From the NCBI GenBank assembly GCA_029959085.1, contig JARWIR010000092.1, positions 1,860,001-1,924,000 on the forward strand: a DNA stretch of 64,000 bases, written 5' to 3'. A model generated the notes under the pieces. The model made no database searches. It was not told the DNA's origin and saw nothing but the letters and a program-made list of their open reading frames with translations. This document shows, piece by piece, positions 39,260-51,970 of the stretch; the stretch's first letter is position 1; every line of letters starts with the position of its first letter. A program made the position numbers and the translations under genes. The stretch comes from Nemophila menziesii. Its lineage: Eukaryota > Streptophyta > Magnoliopsida > Boraginales > Hydrophyllaceae.

Positions 39260-42200
39260 AGCAAGGGAGTGGATAAGCTTCATAGTCTCTTTTTAACTAA
39301 TAAGGTAATACTCACTATGAATTGATACATTCAAATCAATTGTAATATAAATAAAAAAAATTCATAATTAAGAATATAAAACAAAAAAAATGAGGCAACT
39401 CATAAAAGGGATAAAATTTGTTCATCCCATTTGAATACAAAAATAAACAAACTTTAGGTACACTAGTACAGGATACATAAAATGGAATAATATGACTCAA
39501 ATCTTGACTGACAAAGGGACTCTTCTTTTGTATAACCTATTTTTTCTAAGGATTTTAATCTCATCTCATCATCAGACAAAGAAGTTCACTTTTTTTAGAT
39601 CCAGGGCAACTATCACTATCTGAAAAATAATCAACATCAATATTTTCCCCATCAGACTCAGAAAGACTCGCATCTGAAATAGCACATATTTGTTGATGTT
39701 AAGGAGAGCTTTTAAGGGTTGTAAGTGAGAAGAGTTTCTATTATCACATCATCACTTGCTTCTTCACCATTATCTATTATTGCTTTAGTGACTAGCTCCT
39801 CAGGAAACCTCATTCCCACGAAATGCTTGATTAGCATGTAGTTAGAAGAAGCTGTTGATGCGCTTGCCTCTCCATTAAGAATTTTAGGCTTTTGTTCAGG
39901 AGGAGATGAACGTGGATGCATATAAAGAGGCATGGCCTTTATTTCTAAGTCATCTTCAAAGTCTCGATTCATATTTTCATTCCCTGTTTCAGGTTCTTTG
40001 ATAGCTGGCAGTGGTGGAGAAGTTGAACCTAGTATTTTCAGTTCATCTTCTGTATCGCAATAGAGATTATCACAATCTTCTCCAAATAAAATCCCGTCCA
40101 TTAGGGATAAACTCTTTGTAATGCCAAGCAAGAACCTGAGCTGGCTAAAGACTAGCTTCTTCTCCACGTACATCTCAAGCTAGCTATCGCTATTATGACC
40201 AATGTAGTCCTACATATATATGATAGAAAGATGAGAATCTCTCTTCCCACAGAGTCCTCTCTCTTTTATAATTGAAAACAGAGAGTTTCTCATTATCATG
40301 ATATATATGATTTATTACATGGTAGTTTCTAAATTTAAAAACATCTTCATGTGATTTTTTTACAATGTTAAAACTTAGAAGACTTTTTAACCATTACTCA
40401 ATAGTTCATCACAAGTTTTCATCTATGACACATAAATTAAGTCAAATAAGATTGATACAAATATATGAATAAAACTTATATACTCCACACAATAAAACTA
40501 CCAATAAATTTTGAAAAGATAATTAAATAACATGAGTGGAAGCAATTTATTTTTGCATATAATATCTATCACACAAAATAACAAAAGATCAAGAAATACA
40601 TACATGTAATTTGAAATGAAATGTCCATCGATCTGAGAGATAAAAGATAGTGAATTCATTTTTCTTTATAATTAAAATTGAGAAATTCGTGACAACTGGA
40701 AGAAAGTAATCCTCAAGGAGGAGAAAGAATAAGTATATGAATCGATTAGAAGATTATGAGATATCAAATAGTTATAAAATCGTGGCGGCGAAACTTCAAA
40801 CCTTAATGGTGATTTTACATCTTCAGAATTGAAATTAACGAATTAGGGTTAATGTTCAATAATTTCTTTCTCTTTTTTTATCAGCAAATCAAATTTTTAT
40901 CAAATGAGGAACCAACAACCCATCATCTTTACAATCTTTCAGGCCCAATTAGAACTACTTTACTAGATGAGCCCAACGAGAAAAAAACATTAAGTAAAAG
41001 ACCAAAATTACATCTAATTGGACCTACCAACTATTACAAATAAAATTAATCAAGTCCATAGAGGTCTCATTTTTAAACTTTCTTTTCTGCAACCTTATAA
41101 CTGTTTGAGATATAATATTTACCCAAATTATTCCTTCATTCAAACCTTGTCCTCCATGATTTCTGCCCTTCTCTCACACCATATCAAATATACAAGGAGT
41201 AAGAACTTACAATTATACTTTGTTCATCGGGATTTGAAGTATGATGGCAATCAAATCAATCAAATCAGCTAGTAGATCTATGATTTTGCGTTTTTCTAGT
41301 ATTTTAACAGTAATCTCCTAAAGAAAAAGCAACTGATGAAAAATGATTAACTTCTTCAGAACATCTCATACATAACAAGTATATCAGATTAATTTGCTAG
41401 GTGATCCTGGACATCTAACCATGTAATGAAGGAGCAGCGTGGAACACAACACTTACTCCACCTCACACTCTATTTATCTGCATTATGTCTTTTTAAGGGA
41501 GAAGCCCTTACTCTTTCATTCACTCCATAGTTTCAAGTCATTTGTAGGAGGTAAATTTAAGTGTTCAAGCCGAGGAAGAATTTTACCTATAAATGGAGGC
41601 AATCTCCATCTATCTCTCCCAAAGCATGAGCTAACAGTCATGTTACGGTTAATGTTTTGATTATCAAGCTCAATTTCTTATATTTCTTGTATAATACTCC
41701 CATCCAATTACAGATTTGTGTACATTCAACATGATTCATACAATATAAACATATATAAATCTCCTTATGGTTGATGTTTTCATATTTAATCTATCAGAGC
41801 AACTAAGTATTAATGAAACTCTAATGTTTTAACTATTTGATAAATTAGTATTTTTAAAAAAAATAAACAATTTCATATAATTGTCACTTCACTATAAAGT
41901 ATATACGTAATTAAATTAATTATTATTTTTTACTAGTTTTTAAATAACTGATACAAAAACAATCAAATAAGAATAAAATCAAACATAAATAAAAATAATA
42001 TTCAACATATTGTCTATTCTAAATTAATAGACATGTTAAAATCAATACATAATATATAATAACTCACAATTTAATATATTAGAATTAAAAAAAATTATAT
42101 CATTTTATATTCATTTTTAATTTTTTTCTAATAGTTAATAATTACCAATGTAACACGGAATTTTTATTTTATTAAAAAATATTCAATCAGATTTTCAAGT

Positions 42201-42968
42201 TATATTGGTACTTAAATCATATCCTCGTCAACTCCTCCTATCAAACTCTAAGCTCAATAACCTTTTACATGTATTTATTACACACATAGTATGATAACCT
42301 TAATAATTTTAAGAATAAATTTAGAACACTTGGGTCTTGATATTTATAAATCAACCTTTGTAGTATGAAAAACTTGATGTATTTCTAAATTATGATATAT
42401 CCTATATATTTAAGTGCTTATAAATAGTTAGGACCACATTCGGATCAATAGACACATATCACTCATATTGAGAATATCAATTGTATAATTCTGTATAACA
42501 TTATTAATAATACCAAAATTAAATAAACTTCAAACTACCCTCCAACGATAACAAGTGAATCCTTCACTGTTAGACACAGTCTAACACAATTTCATTCTAT
42601 TAAATATATATTTTCAAAAACACCTAAGAGAATCTCATATTTAATATTTTCTCTTGGGTTTAAAATCAAGTAACTTTTAAATTATTTGAGATACGTGATG
42701 AATTACTATAATTAAAAATAAATTCTATTTAGAAATAGAAAAATTCATGAAAAATATTTATCAATGTTTTTAGAAGATAATCTAATCAATTACCATTCAA
42801 AACAATTCTTTTTTCTTTTAGTCATGATTTTTCTAAAGAACTTCTTTCTTTGTAAAAGTATATTTTTCCAGGAGAGAGAGAGAGATGTCAAAATAGGTTA
42901 TAGTAATATATTCTTTTGACTAAATTGATAAATGTAATGACATGCATTAATGCATTTAGAAGTACACT
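39260..42968. repeat. Array 2 unit 4 (3709 bp)
   Basis: Identical by eye to array 1 unit 4 up to about 40357, then diverges. It has the 12-bp TTTTACATCTTC segment (near 40811) that array 1 unit 4 lacks, an ATTACTCAATAG variant and other private bases. The breakpoint falls in a conserved stretch that reads CATCTTCATGTGATTTTTT. Confidence 0.95.
39517..40173 (-). pseudogene. DRM-like UBA-region fragment, array 2 unit 4 (153-codon frame)
   Basis: Identical protein to the unit 4 fragment of array 1; the frame is 40173-39712. The duplication that copied it ended shortly upstream of this gene fragment (about 40357), so the two flanks differ. It has the same stop after ETLLTYNP and the same out-of-frame second UBA-like remnant. 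Confidence 0.72.
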
Positions 42969-45900
42969 AGCAACGGAGTGGATAAGATTCATAGTCTCTT
43001 TTTAACTAATAAGGTAATACTCACAATGAATTGATACATTCAAATCAATTGTAATATAAATAAAAAAGATCATAATTACGAATATAAAATAAAAAAAATG
43101 AGGCAACTCATAAAAGGGAAAAAATTAGTTCATCCCATTTGAATAAAAAAATAAACAAACTTTAGGTACAGTAGTACAGGATACATAAAATGAAATAATA
43201 TGACTCAAATCTTGACTGACAAAGGGACTCTTCTTTTGTATAACCTATTTTTTCTAAGGATTTTAATCTCATCTCGTCATCAGACAAAGAAGTTCACTTT
43301 TTTAGATCCAGGCCAACTATCACTATCTGAAAAATAATCAAAATCAATATTTTCCCTATCAGACTCATAAAGACTCGGATCTGAAATAGCACATGTTTGT
43401 TGATGTTAAGGAGAGCTTTCTAGGGTTGTAAGTGAGAAGAGTTTCTATTATCACATCATCACTTGCTTCTTCACCATTCTCTTTAATTGCTTTAGTGACT
43501 AGCTCCTCAGGAAACCTCATTGCCACGAAATGCTTGATTAGCATGTAGTTAGAAGAAGCTGTTGATGCGCTTGCCTCTCCATTAAGAATTTTAGGCTTTT
43601 GTTCAGGAGGAGATGAACGTGGATGCATATAAAGAGGCATGGCCTTTATTTCTAAGTCATCTTCAAAGTCTCAATTCATATTTTCATTCCCTGTTTCAGG
43701 TTCTTTGATAGCTGGTAGTGGTGGATAAGTTGAACCTAGTATTTTCAGTTCATCTTCTGTATCGCAATAGAGATTATCACAATCTTCTCCAAATAAAATC
43801 CCGTCCATTAGGGATAAACTCTTTGTAATGCCAAGCAAGAACCTGAGCTGGCTAAACACTAGCTTCTTCTCCACGTACATCTCAAGCTAGCTATCTCTAT
43901 TATGAGCAATGTAGTCCTACATATATATGAGAGAAAGATGAGAATCTCTCTTCCCACCAAGTCCTCTCTCTTTTATAATTGAAAACAGAGAGTTTCTCAT
44001 TATCATGATATATATGATTTATTACATGGTAGTTTCTAAATTTAAAAACATCTTCATGTGATTTTTTACAATTTTAAAACTTAGAAGACTTTTTAACCAT
44101 TACTCAATAGTTCATCACAAGTTTTCATCTATGACACATAAATTAAGTCAAATAAGATTGATATAAGTATATGAATAAAACTTATGTACTCCACACAATA
44201 ATAAAACAACCAATAAATTTTGAAAAGATAATTAAATAACATTAGTGGAAGCAATTTGTTTTTGCATATAATATCTATCACACAAAATAACAAAAGATCA
44301 AGAAATACATACATGTAATTTGAAATGAAATGTTCATCGATCTGAGAGATAAAAGATAGTGAATTCATTTTTTCTTTATAATTAAAATTGAGAAATTAGT
44401 GACCACTGGAAGAAAGTAATCCTCAATGAGGAAAAAGAATAAGTATATGAATCGATTAGAAGAGAATGAGATATTAAATAGTTATAAAATCTTGGCGGCG
44501 AAAACTTCAGACCTTAATGGTGATAGAATTGAAATTAACGAATTAGGGTTAATGTTCAATAATTTTTTTCTCTTTTTTTATCAGCAAATTAAATTTTTAT
44601 CAAATGAGGAACCAACAACCCATTATCATTACAATCTTTCAGGCCCAATTAGAACTACTCTACTAGATGAGCCCAACGAGAAAAAACATTAAGTAAAAGA
44701 CCAAAATTACATCTAATTGGACCTACCAACTATTACAAATAAAATTAATCAAGTCCATAGAGGTCTTATTTTTAAACTTTCTTTTTTGCAACCTTATAAC
44801 TGTTTGAGATATAATATTTCCCCAAATTTTTCCTTCATTCAAACCTTGTCCTCCATGATTTTTGCCCTTCTCTCACACCATATCAAATATACAAGGAGTA
44901 AGAACTTACAATTATACTTTGTTCATCGAGATTTGAAGTATGATGGCAATCAAATCATTCAAATCCGCTAGTAGATCTATGATTTAGCGTTTTCAAGTAT
45001 TTTAACAGTAATCTCCTAAAGAAAAAGCAACTAATGAAAAATGATTAACTTCTTCATAACATCTCATACATAACAAGTATATCAGATTAATTTGCAAGGT
45101 GATACTGGACATCTAACCATGTAATGAAGGAGCAGCGTGGAACACAACACTTACTCCAATTCACACTCTCTTTATCTGCATTATGTCTTTTTAAGGGAGA
45201 AGCCCTTACTCTTTCTTTCACTCCATAGTTTCAAGTCATTTGTAGGAGGTAAATTTAAGTGTTCAAGCCGAGGAAGAATTTTACCTATAAATGGAGGCAA
45301 TCTCCATCTATCTCTCCCAAAGCATGAGCTAACAGTCATGTTACGGTTAATGTTTTGATTATCAAGCTCAATTTCTTATATTTATTATATAATACTCCCA
45401 TCCAATTACAGATTTGTGTACATTCAACATGATTTATACAATATAAACATATATAAATCTCCTTATGGTTGTTTTCATATTTAATCTATCAGAGCAACTA
45501 AGTATTAATGAAACTCTAATGTTTTAACTATTTGATAAATTAGTATTTTAAAAAATAAATAAACAATTTCATATATTTGTCATTTCACTATAAAGTATAT
45601 ACGTAATTAAATTAATTATTATTTTTTACTAGTTTTTAAATAACTGATACAAAAACAATCAAATAAGAATAAAATCAAACATAAATAAAAATAATATTCA
45701 ACATATTGTCTATTCTAAATTAATAGACATGTTAAATCAATACATAATATATAATAACTCACAATTTAATATATTATAATTAAAAAAAATTATATCATTT
45801 TATATTCTTTTTTAATTTTTTCTAATAGTTAATAATTACCAATATAACACGGAATTTTTTTTTATTAAAAAATATTCAATCAGATTTTCAAGTTATATTG

Positions 45901-46660
45901 GTACTTAAATCATTACCTCGTCAACTCCTCTATCAAACCCTAAGCTCAATCACCTTTTACATGTATTTACTACACACATAGTATGACAACCTTAATAATT
46001 TTAAGAATAAATTTAGAACACTTGGGTCTTGATATTTATAAATCAACCTTTGTAGTATGAAAAACTTGATGTATTTCTAAATTATGATATATCCTATATA
46101 TTTAAGTGCTTATAAATATTTAGGACCACATTCAGATCAATAGACACATATGACTCATATTGAGAATATCAATTGTATAATTCTGTATAACATTATTAAT
46201 AATACCAAAATTAAATAAACTTCAAACTACCATCCAACGATAACAAGTGAATTCTTCACTGTTAGACACAGTCTAACACAATTTCATTCTATTAAATATA
46301 TATTTTCAAAAACACATAAGAGAATCTCATATTTAATATTTTCTCTTGGGTTTAAAATCAAGTAACTTTTAAATTATTTGAGATACGTGATGAATTACTA
46401 AAATTAAAAATAAATTCTATTCAGAAATAGAACAATTCATGAAAAATATTAATCAATGTTTTTAGAAGATAATCTAATCAATTACCATTCAAAACAATTC
46501 TTTTTTCTTTTAGTCATGATTTGTCTAAAGAACTTATTTCTTTGTAAAAGTATATTTTTCCAGGAGAGAGAGAGAGATGTCAAAATAGGTTATAATAATA
46601 TATACTTTTGACTAAATTAATAAATGTAATGCCATGCATTAATGCATTTAGAAGTACACT
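42969..46660. repeat. Array 2 unit 5 (3692 bp)
   Basis: Subtype without the 12-bp segment, resembling array 1 unit 5 in its middle. The DRM-like fragment at 43225-43880 has lost its terminal stop but gained an internal one. Confidence 0.95.
43225..43880 (-). pseudogene. DRM-like UBA-region fragment, array 2 unit 5
   Basis: A CGA-to-TGA change after Met-Asn splits the frame into 43671-43880 and 43365-43640. The stop normally found after LLTYNP has become AGA, so the UBA-like half reads on for 18 more codons in the wrong frame relative to the acidic linker. All UBA-like landmark residues except the Gly are present. Confidence 0.7.
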
Positions 46661-46917
46661 AGCAAGGGAGTGGATAAGCTTCATAGTCTCTTTTTAACTA
46701 AAAAGGTAATACTCACAATGAATTGATACATTCAAATCAATTGTAATATAAATAAAAAAAAATCATAATTAAGAATATAAAACAAAAAAAATGAGGCAAC
46801 TCATAAAAGGGATAAAATTTGTTCATCCCATTTGAATACAAAAATAAACAAACTTTAGGTACACTAGTACAGGATACATAAAATGAAATAATATGACTCA
46901 AATCTTGACTGACAAAG

Positions 46918-47586
46918 GGACTCTTCTTTTGTATAACCTATTTTTTCTAAGGATTTTAATCTCATCTCGTCATCAGACAAAGAAGTTCACTTTTTTTAGA
47001 TCCAGGCCAACTATCACTATCTGAAAAATAATCAAAATCAATATTTTCCCCATCAGACTCAAAAAGACTCGGATCTGAAATATCACATGTTTGTTGATGT
47101 TAAGGAGAGCTTTTAAGGGTTGTAAGTGAGAAGAGTTTCTATTATCACATCATCACTTGCTTCTTCACCATTATCTTTAATTGCTTTAGTGACTAGCTCC
47201 TCAGGAAACCTCATTGCCACGAAATGCTTGATTAGCATGTAGTTAGAAGAAGCTGTTGATGCGCTTGCCTCTCCATTAAGAATTTTAGGCTTTTGTTCAG
47301 GAGGAGATGAACGTGGAGATGAACGTGGATGCATATAAAGAGGCATGGCCTTTATTTCTAAGTCATCTTCAAAGTCTCGATTCATATTTTCATTCCCTGT
47401 TTCAGGTTCTTTGATAGCTGGCAGTGGTGGAGAAGTTGAACCTAGTATTTTCAGTTCATCTTCCGTATCGCAATAGAGATTATCACAATCTTCTCCAAAT
47501 AAAATCCCGTCCATTAGGGATAAACTCTTTGTAATGCCAAGCAAGAACCTGAGCTAGCTAAACACTAGCTTCTTCTCCACGTACAT
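46918..47586 (-). pseudogene. DRM-like UBA-region fragment, array 2 unit 6
   Basis: The ATG at 47586 is present, but a CAG-to-TAG change about 10 codons in ends that frame. The remaining open frame (to 47113) first meets an ATG at the MDGILFG position. It also has a 12-bp in-frame tandem duplication (RSSPRSSP, near 47310-47333). The acidic linker follows as DPSLFESDGEN in another frame. This is the fragment of the unit carrying the retrotransposon, which sits about 1.1 kb upstream of it. Confidence 0.7.
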
Positions 47587-48658
47587 CTCAAGCTAGCTAT
47601 CTCTATTATGAACAATGTAGTCCTACATATATATGAGAGAAAGATGAGAATCTCTCTTCCCACCAAGTCCTCTCTCTTTTATAATTGAAAACAGAGAGTT
47701 TCTCATTATCATAATATATATATGATTTATTACATGGTAGTTTCTAAATTTAAAAACATCTTCATGTGATTTTTTACAATGTTAAAACTTAGAAGACTTT
47801 TTAACCATTACTCAATAGTTCATCACAAGTTTTCATCTATGACACATAAATTAAGTCAAATAAGATTGATACAAGTATATGAATAAAACTTATGTACTCC
47901 ACACAATAATAAAACAACCAATAAATTTTGAAAAGATAATTAAATAACATTAGTGGAAGCAATTTGTTTTTGCATATAATATCTATCACACAAAATAACA
48001 AAAGATCAAGAAATACATACATGTAATTTGAAATGAAATGTCCATCGATCTGAGAGATAAAATATAGTGAATTCATTTTTTCTTTATAATTAAAATTGAG
48101 AAATTCGTGACAACTGGAAGAAAGTAATCCTCAAGGAGGAGAAAGAATAAGTATATGAATTATTTAGAAGAGAATGAGATATCAAATAGTTATAAAATCT
48201 TGGCGGCGAAACTTCAGACCTTAATGGTGATTTTACATCTTCAGAACTGAAATTAACGAATTAGGGTTAATGTTCAATAATTGTTTTCTCTTTTTTTATC
48301 AACAAATCAAATTTTTATCAAATGAGGAACCAACAACCCATTATCTTTACAATCTTTCAGGCCCAATTAGAACTACTCTACTAGATGAGCCCAACGAGAA
48401 AAAAATTAAGTAAAAGACCAAAATTACATCTAATTGGACCTACCAACTATTACAAATAAAATTAATCAAGTCCATATAGGTCTTATTTTTAAACTTTCTT
48501 TTCTGCAACCTTATAACTGTTTGAGATATAATATTTTCCCAAATTTTTCCTTCATTCAAACCTTGTCCTCCATGATTTTTGCCCTTCTCTCACACCATAT
48601 CAAATATACAAGGAGTAAGAACTTACAATTATACTTTGTTTATCGGGATTTGAAGTAT

Positions 48659-48663
48659 GATGG
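48659..48663. repeat. Target site duplication GATGG, left
   Basis: Five bases GATGG directly before the LTR start TGATGAG. The uninterrupted unit reads GAAGTATGATGGCAATC at this site. Confidence 0.95.
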
Positions 48664-48932
48664 TGATGAGTTTAGTTTGGTTTTTGTTGCAGAATTGTAA
48701 GAAGTTAGATGAAGAAAGAAAGGTAAAGTAGGAAATATCGATATCCTTTCATTCAATTGACTACTACTATTTATACAGATGATAATGAAAACTACCAAAG
48801 CTAGAATTTAGGAACACTAATGCACTACTTCACTACTTCAGTTAACTCTATAATTCAGGAGCATTACTAACAAAAGAAACAACTAACTCATGACTAAATA
48901 TAGTAACTACTTGGAGGTACAGATACGTATCA
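48664..48932 (-). repeat. 3' LTR (269 bp)
   Basis: Matches 51971-52239 except T for C in TTTTTGTTGCAG near 48688 and G for C in CTTGGAGG near 48914. It begins TGATGAG and ends CGTATCA on the plus strand. Confidence 0.96.
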
Positions 48933-48946
48933 TTCCTTCCCCCTTT
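48933..48946 (-). promoter_or_regulatory. Polypurine tract
   Basis: The minus strand reads AAAGGGGGAAGGAA immediately before the 3' LTR. It overlaps the last bases of the chromodomain frame (stop at 48945-48947). Confidence 0.9.
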
Positions 48947-49418
48947 AAGGATCCTTGTCCGCAAGGATAAAGTCTGGATATGTCTTGGTGAAGCGCCATT
49001 TATTCACCCAGGTTGCATCTTCTCTTGGAGCTCCTTTCCATTTAACTAATATTTCTGACCTTGGGCGATATTTTCCTTTTTGAATGACTCTGTGATCAAG
49101 TACAATTTCGGGTTGTGGGAGTATAACAGAGTCATCTGAGACAGTAGGGAGCTGACTTGAAGCCGGAGTGAGTAAGGGACCCACATGTTTTCGCAACTTG
49201 CTGACATGAAATACATTGTGAACTTGAGAGCCTGGTGGGAGACCCAAGCGATACGCTACTGGTCCAACTTTTTCGAGAACCTGATAAGGCCCAAAAAAAC
49301 GTGGAGCAAGCTTCATTGACGCACAAAAGCCCACAGATGTTTGCCGATACGGTTGAAGCTTGAGATACACATAGTCCCCAACATCAAAGAACACGTCGCG
49401 CCGTTTATGAGAAGGCAT
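48945..49418 (-). pseudogene. Integrase C-terminal GPY/F region and chromodomain
   Basis: A 157-codon frame. Residues about 1-30 are the integrase segment RRDVFFDVGDYVYLKLQPYR; about 40-85 the GPY/F region (FFGPYQVLEKVGPVAYRLGLP, with HNVFHVSKLR); about 105-150 a chromodomain (ILVKWKGAPREDATW, YPDF). The zinc-binding HHCC and DDE catalytic parts of integrase are absent, so the first ATG of this frame is fortuitous. Chromodomains steer integration of chromoviruses to marked chromatin (family knowledge). The frame ends within the polypurine tract, which is usual for compact elements. Confidence 0.9.
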
Positions 49419-49651
49419 AGAACAGGTGAGGATGTTAATGCTTCTTGTAGTCTTCGAAAAGCAAGTTCGGCAGCCTCATTCCATTTAAATGGTTCCTTGC
49501 CCAAGAGTTGATTTAATGGAGCTGCTATACATCCAAAGTGACGGATAAATTTGCGATAATATCCCGCGAGACCGAGAAATCCACGTACTCCCATTGTTGA
49601 AGGTGTCGGCCATTCCAAAACAGCTTTTATTTTTATGGGGTCTACAGCCAC
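49411..49651 (-). pseudogene. RT thumb/connection region after the frameshift
   Basis: In the shifted frame the protein continues VDPIKIKAVLEWPTP, LGLAGYYRKFI and LTSSPVLCL, the segment that normally leads into RNase H. At about 49411-49420 this sequence is joined directly to the integrase C-terminus, and the frame turns into nonsense that stops at 49313. RNase H is missing. Confidence 0.88.
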
Positions 49652-51945
49652 CCACGTTCAGAAATTATATGGCCTAGATAGTTCACCTGAGTAACGCCAA
49701 ACCTGCACTTTGTTTCTTTAGCAAACAACTCATTAGTCTTAAAAATTGTGAGGACTATTCGAAGGTGTGAAAGATGATCGTCCCATGTCTTTGAGTATAT
49801 CAGAATGTTGTCAAAGAAAACCAATATAAACTTCCTGAGATAAGGGCGAAATAAATCATTCATGAGGCTTTGGAAGGTGGATGGTGCATTAGTAAGGCCA
49901 AACGGCATCACAAGGAACTTGTAGTGACCTTCGTGTGTCCGGAAAGCTGTTTTTGAGACATCTTCTTCCTGGACCCGAATTTGATGATATCCTGCCCTTA
50001 AATCTAACTTGGAGAAGAATTTGGCTCCGTGAAGCTCATCTAGAAGTTCATCAATAACTGGGATTGGATATTTATCCTTTATTGTGATGTGGTTTAATGC
50101 TCGGTAATCGACACAAAATCGCCAATCGCCATCTGCCTTTTTAACCAATAAAACAGGTGATGAAAACGGGCTGTTACTTGACCTTATGAACCCTGATTTC
50201 AATAATTCCTTCACTATTTTCTCAATTTCGGTTTTTTGGTAGTATGGGTATCGGTATGGTCTTACACTTCCTGGTTCAGTGTTAGGCTTTATAGGAATGT
50301 GGTGATCGTGCGGTCTTTTTGGTGGTAATGTAGTAGGGGTTTCAAAAACTTTAGAGAATTCTTTTAGAAGGTTTGATAGGTCAGATGGTTGATGAATAGT
50401 TTCAGAGGTTTTATGAGAAAGTAATATTTGAAATAAGAACCCCGAACCTTGAAGACAATTGAGATCTTTATCGGTTAAGGCTTCTAGAGCATCTGTTTTA
50501 AGACCCTGAAATGTGCATGATTTATTCCCGATCTTGTAAGACATTGTTAATTGTTTGTAGTCCATCTCTATTGGTCCGAGAGTTTCCAGCCATTGTACTG
50601 CTAGAACCAATTGACAAGCTGCAACGGGAAGTACATAATAATTAGCAGTAATAGATTTACCTTGGATGTAAACAGTGAGATCTTTGCATAGGCCCTTGCA
50701 ATCAATCTTTTCTCGGTTGGCTACCATGACCTGGAACCTTTTTTCTTGCATCACATGTAATCCATGTTTCGTGATAATAGCTTGATCTATAATGTTATGT
50801 GTGCTGCCACCATCAATGAGTATTGTAACATTTTTATTTTTTAGCTTTCCCTGTACACGAAGTGTTTGGGGATGATTGACTCCTGATATGGCGTGAAAAG
50901 AAATCTCAGGTATGACTTCCTCTGTATCAGATTCCATTTCGAGATGTTCGGTTTTTTGAACGCTTGATTGATCCAAGTCTTCGATCATGAATATTTGTGG
51001 TCGTTCGCATCGATGGCCGGGACTAAACTTCTCATCACAGTAATAGCATAACCCCTTCTCACGACGCTCTCTCGCCTCTTGATTTGTGATTCTTCGGAAA
51101 GTGGTTGGATTAGTATTTGCACCTGTGTTTACACGTTGTACAGGTGAAGGTGGAGGCCCTAGTACACCTGGATTAGAATTAGGACTTATTTTGGATCCTA
51201 CTGGTTGAGCACGAATCGAGTAATTTTGTCTCTTTTGAATGCGGTTGCGTTCTTCTACCAATCGAGCCACTTTAATAGCTTCAGACAAACTCCTGGGTTG
51301 TTTGATTTTCACATCTAAACGAACATCGTCTCGAAGACCTACAATAAAACATCCAACAAGAAATGCCTCAGGTAAGCCATCAACTTGGTGAGAAATTTTT
51401 TCAAAGGCTTCTTGATAAGTTGCCACTGTAGAAGTATGTTGGAGGCGAGTGAGAGCTTCCGAAGGATCCTCAAAATCCGTTGGAACAAAGCGGATAAGAA
51501 CTGCTTTAGTAAATTCGTCCCACGTTTGTGGTCCACGGAATTTCATGAACCAGCGATGCCATTGTAGAGCTATACCTTCCAAATGGAAAGAAGCTAATTG
51601 GATTCGTTGCTCTTGATTAATATTTTGAAACTCAAAATATTGTTCGCACTTGTAAACCCAACCAGTCGGGTCTTCTCCGTTGAATTTTGGAAAGGGTAAC
51701 TTGAGGTGGTGATAGTTTTGTGTATAGGATTTGATAGTGTTTGGGGATTGTGATGTGTCTCCATGGTAAAATGGATTGATTTCGGGTGAGGGATTATGGT
51801 GAGTGTGAGAGGCTCGCAAAGCTTGTAACTCAGTTAGCACGGCTTGTAGGGTAGTGTTGATTTGGTCGAAGTTTGACTCATGTCGAGTAAAGGCTTCATT
51901 AACATCATTGCGGAAATCAGCGTTGGATTTACTTCAAGTATCCAT
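49642..51945 (-). pseudogene. gag-protease-RT part of the retrotransposon polyprotein (broken)
   Basis: The initiator ATG (51945-51943) follows the primer-binding site, but codon 4 is TGA (51936-51934). The frame then runs open to 49642; the 732 codons from 51840 begin at GTG, so there is no usable start. Counting from 51840: gag core about residues 50-200 (LKLPFPKFNGEDPTGW, LEGIALQWHRWF); zinc knuckle 265-278 (CYYCDEKFSPGHRC); aspartic protease about 340-350 with LIDGGSTHN, Gly in place of Ser or Thr after Asp; RT from about 525, with motif A Asp613 (KLDLRAGYHQ) present but motif C FFDN at 675-678, where the second catalytic Asp is Asn (codon AAC at 49809-49807). The frame ends at 49642 because of a one-base loss near 49648-49653. 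Confidence 0.93.
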
Positions 51946-51956
51946 TGTCGGAACCA

Positions 51957-51968
51957 GCTCTGATACCA
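51957..51968 (-). promoter_or_regulatory. Primer-binding site (initiator tRNA-Met)
   Basis: The minus strand reads TGGTATCAGAGC two bases after the 5' LTR, the complement of the 3' end of plant initiator tRNA-Met. The next bases (TGGTT) no longer match perfectly. Confidence 0.93.
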
Positions 51969-51970
51969 AA

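Noticed and set aside
51385..51567. Plus-strand frame inside the retrotransposon
   Set aside because: Antisense shadow of gag. The frames at 51339-51536 and 49132-49326 are likewise shadows of the true minus-strand frame.
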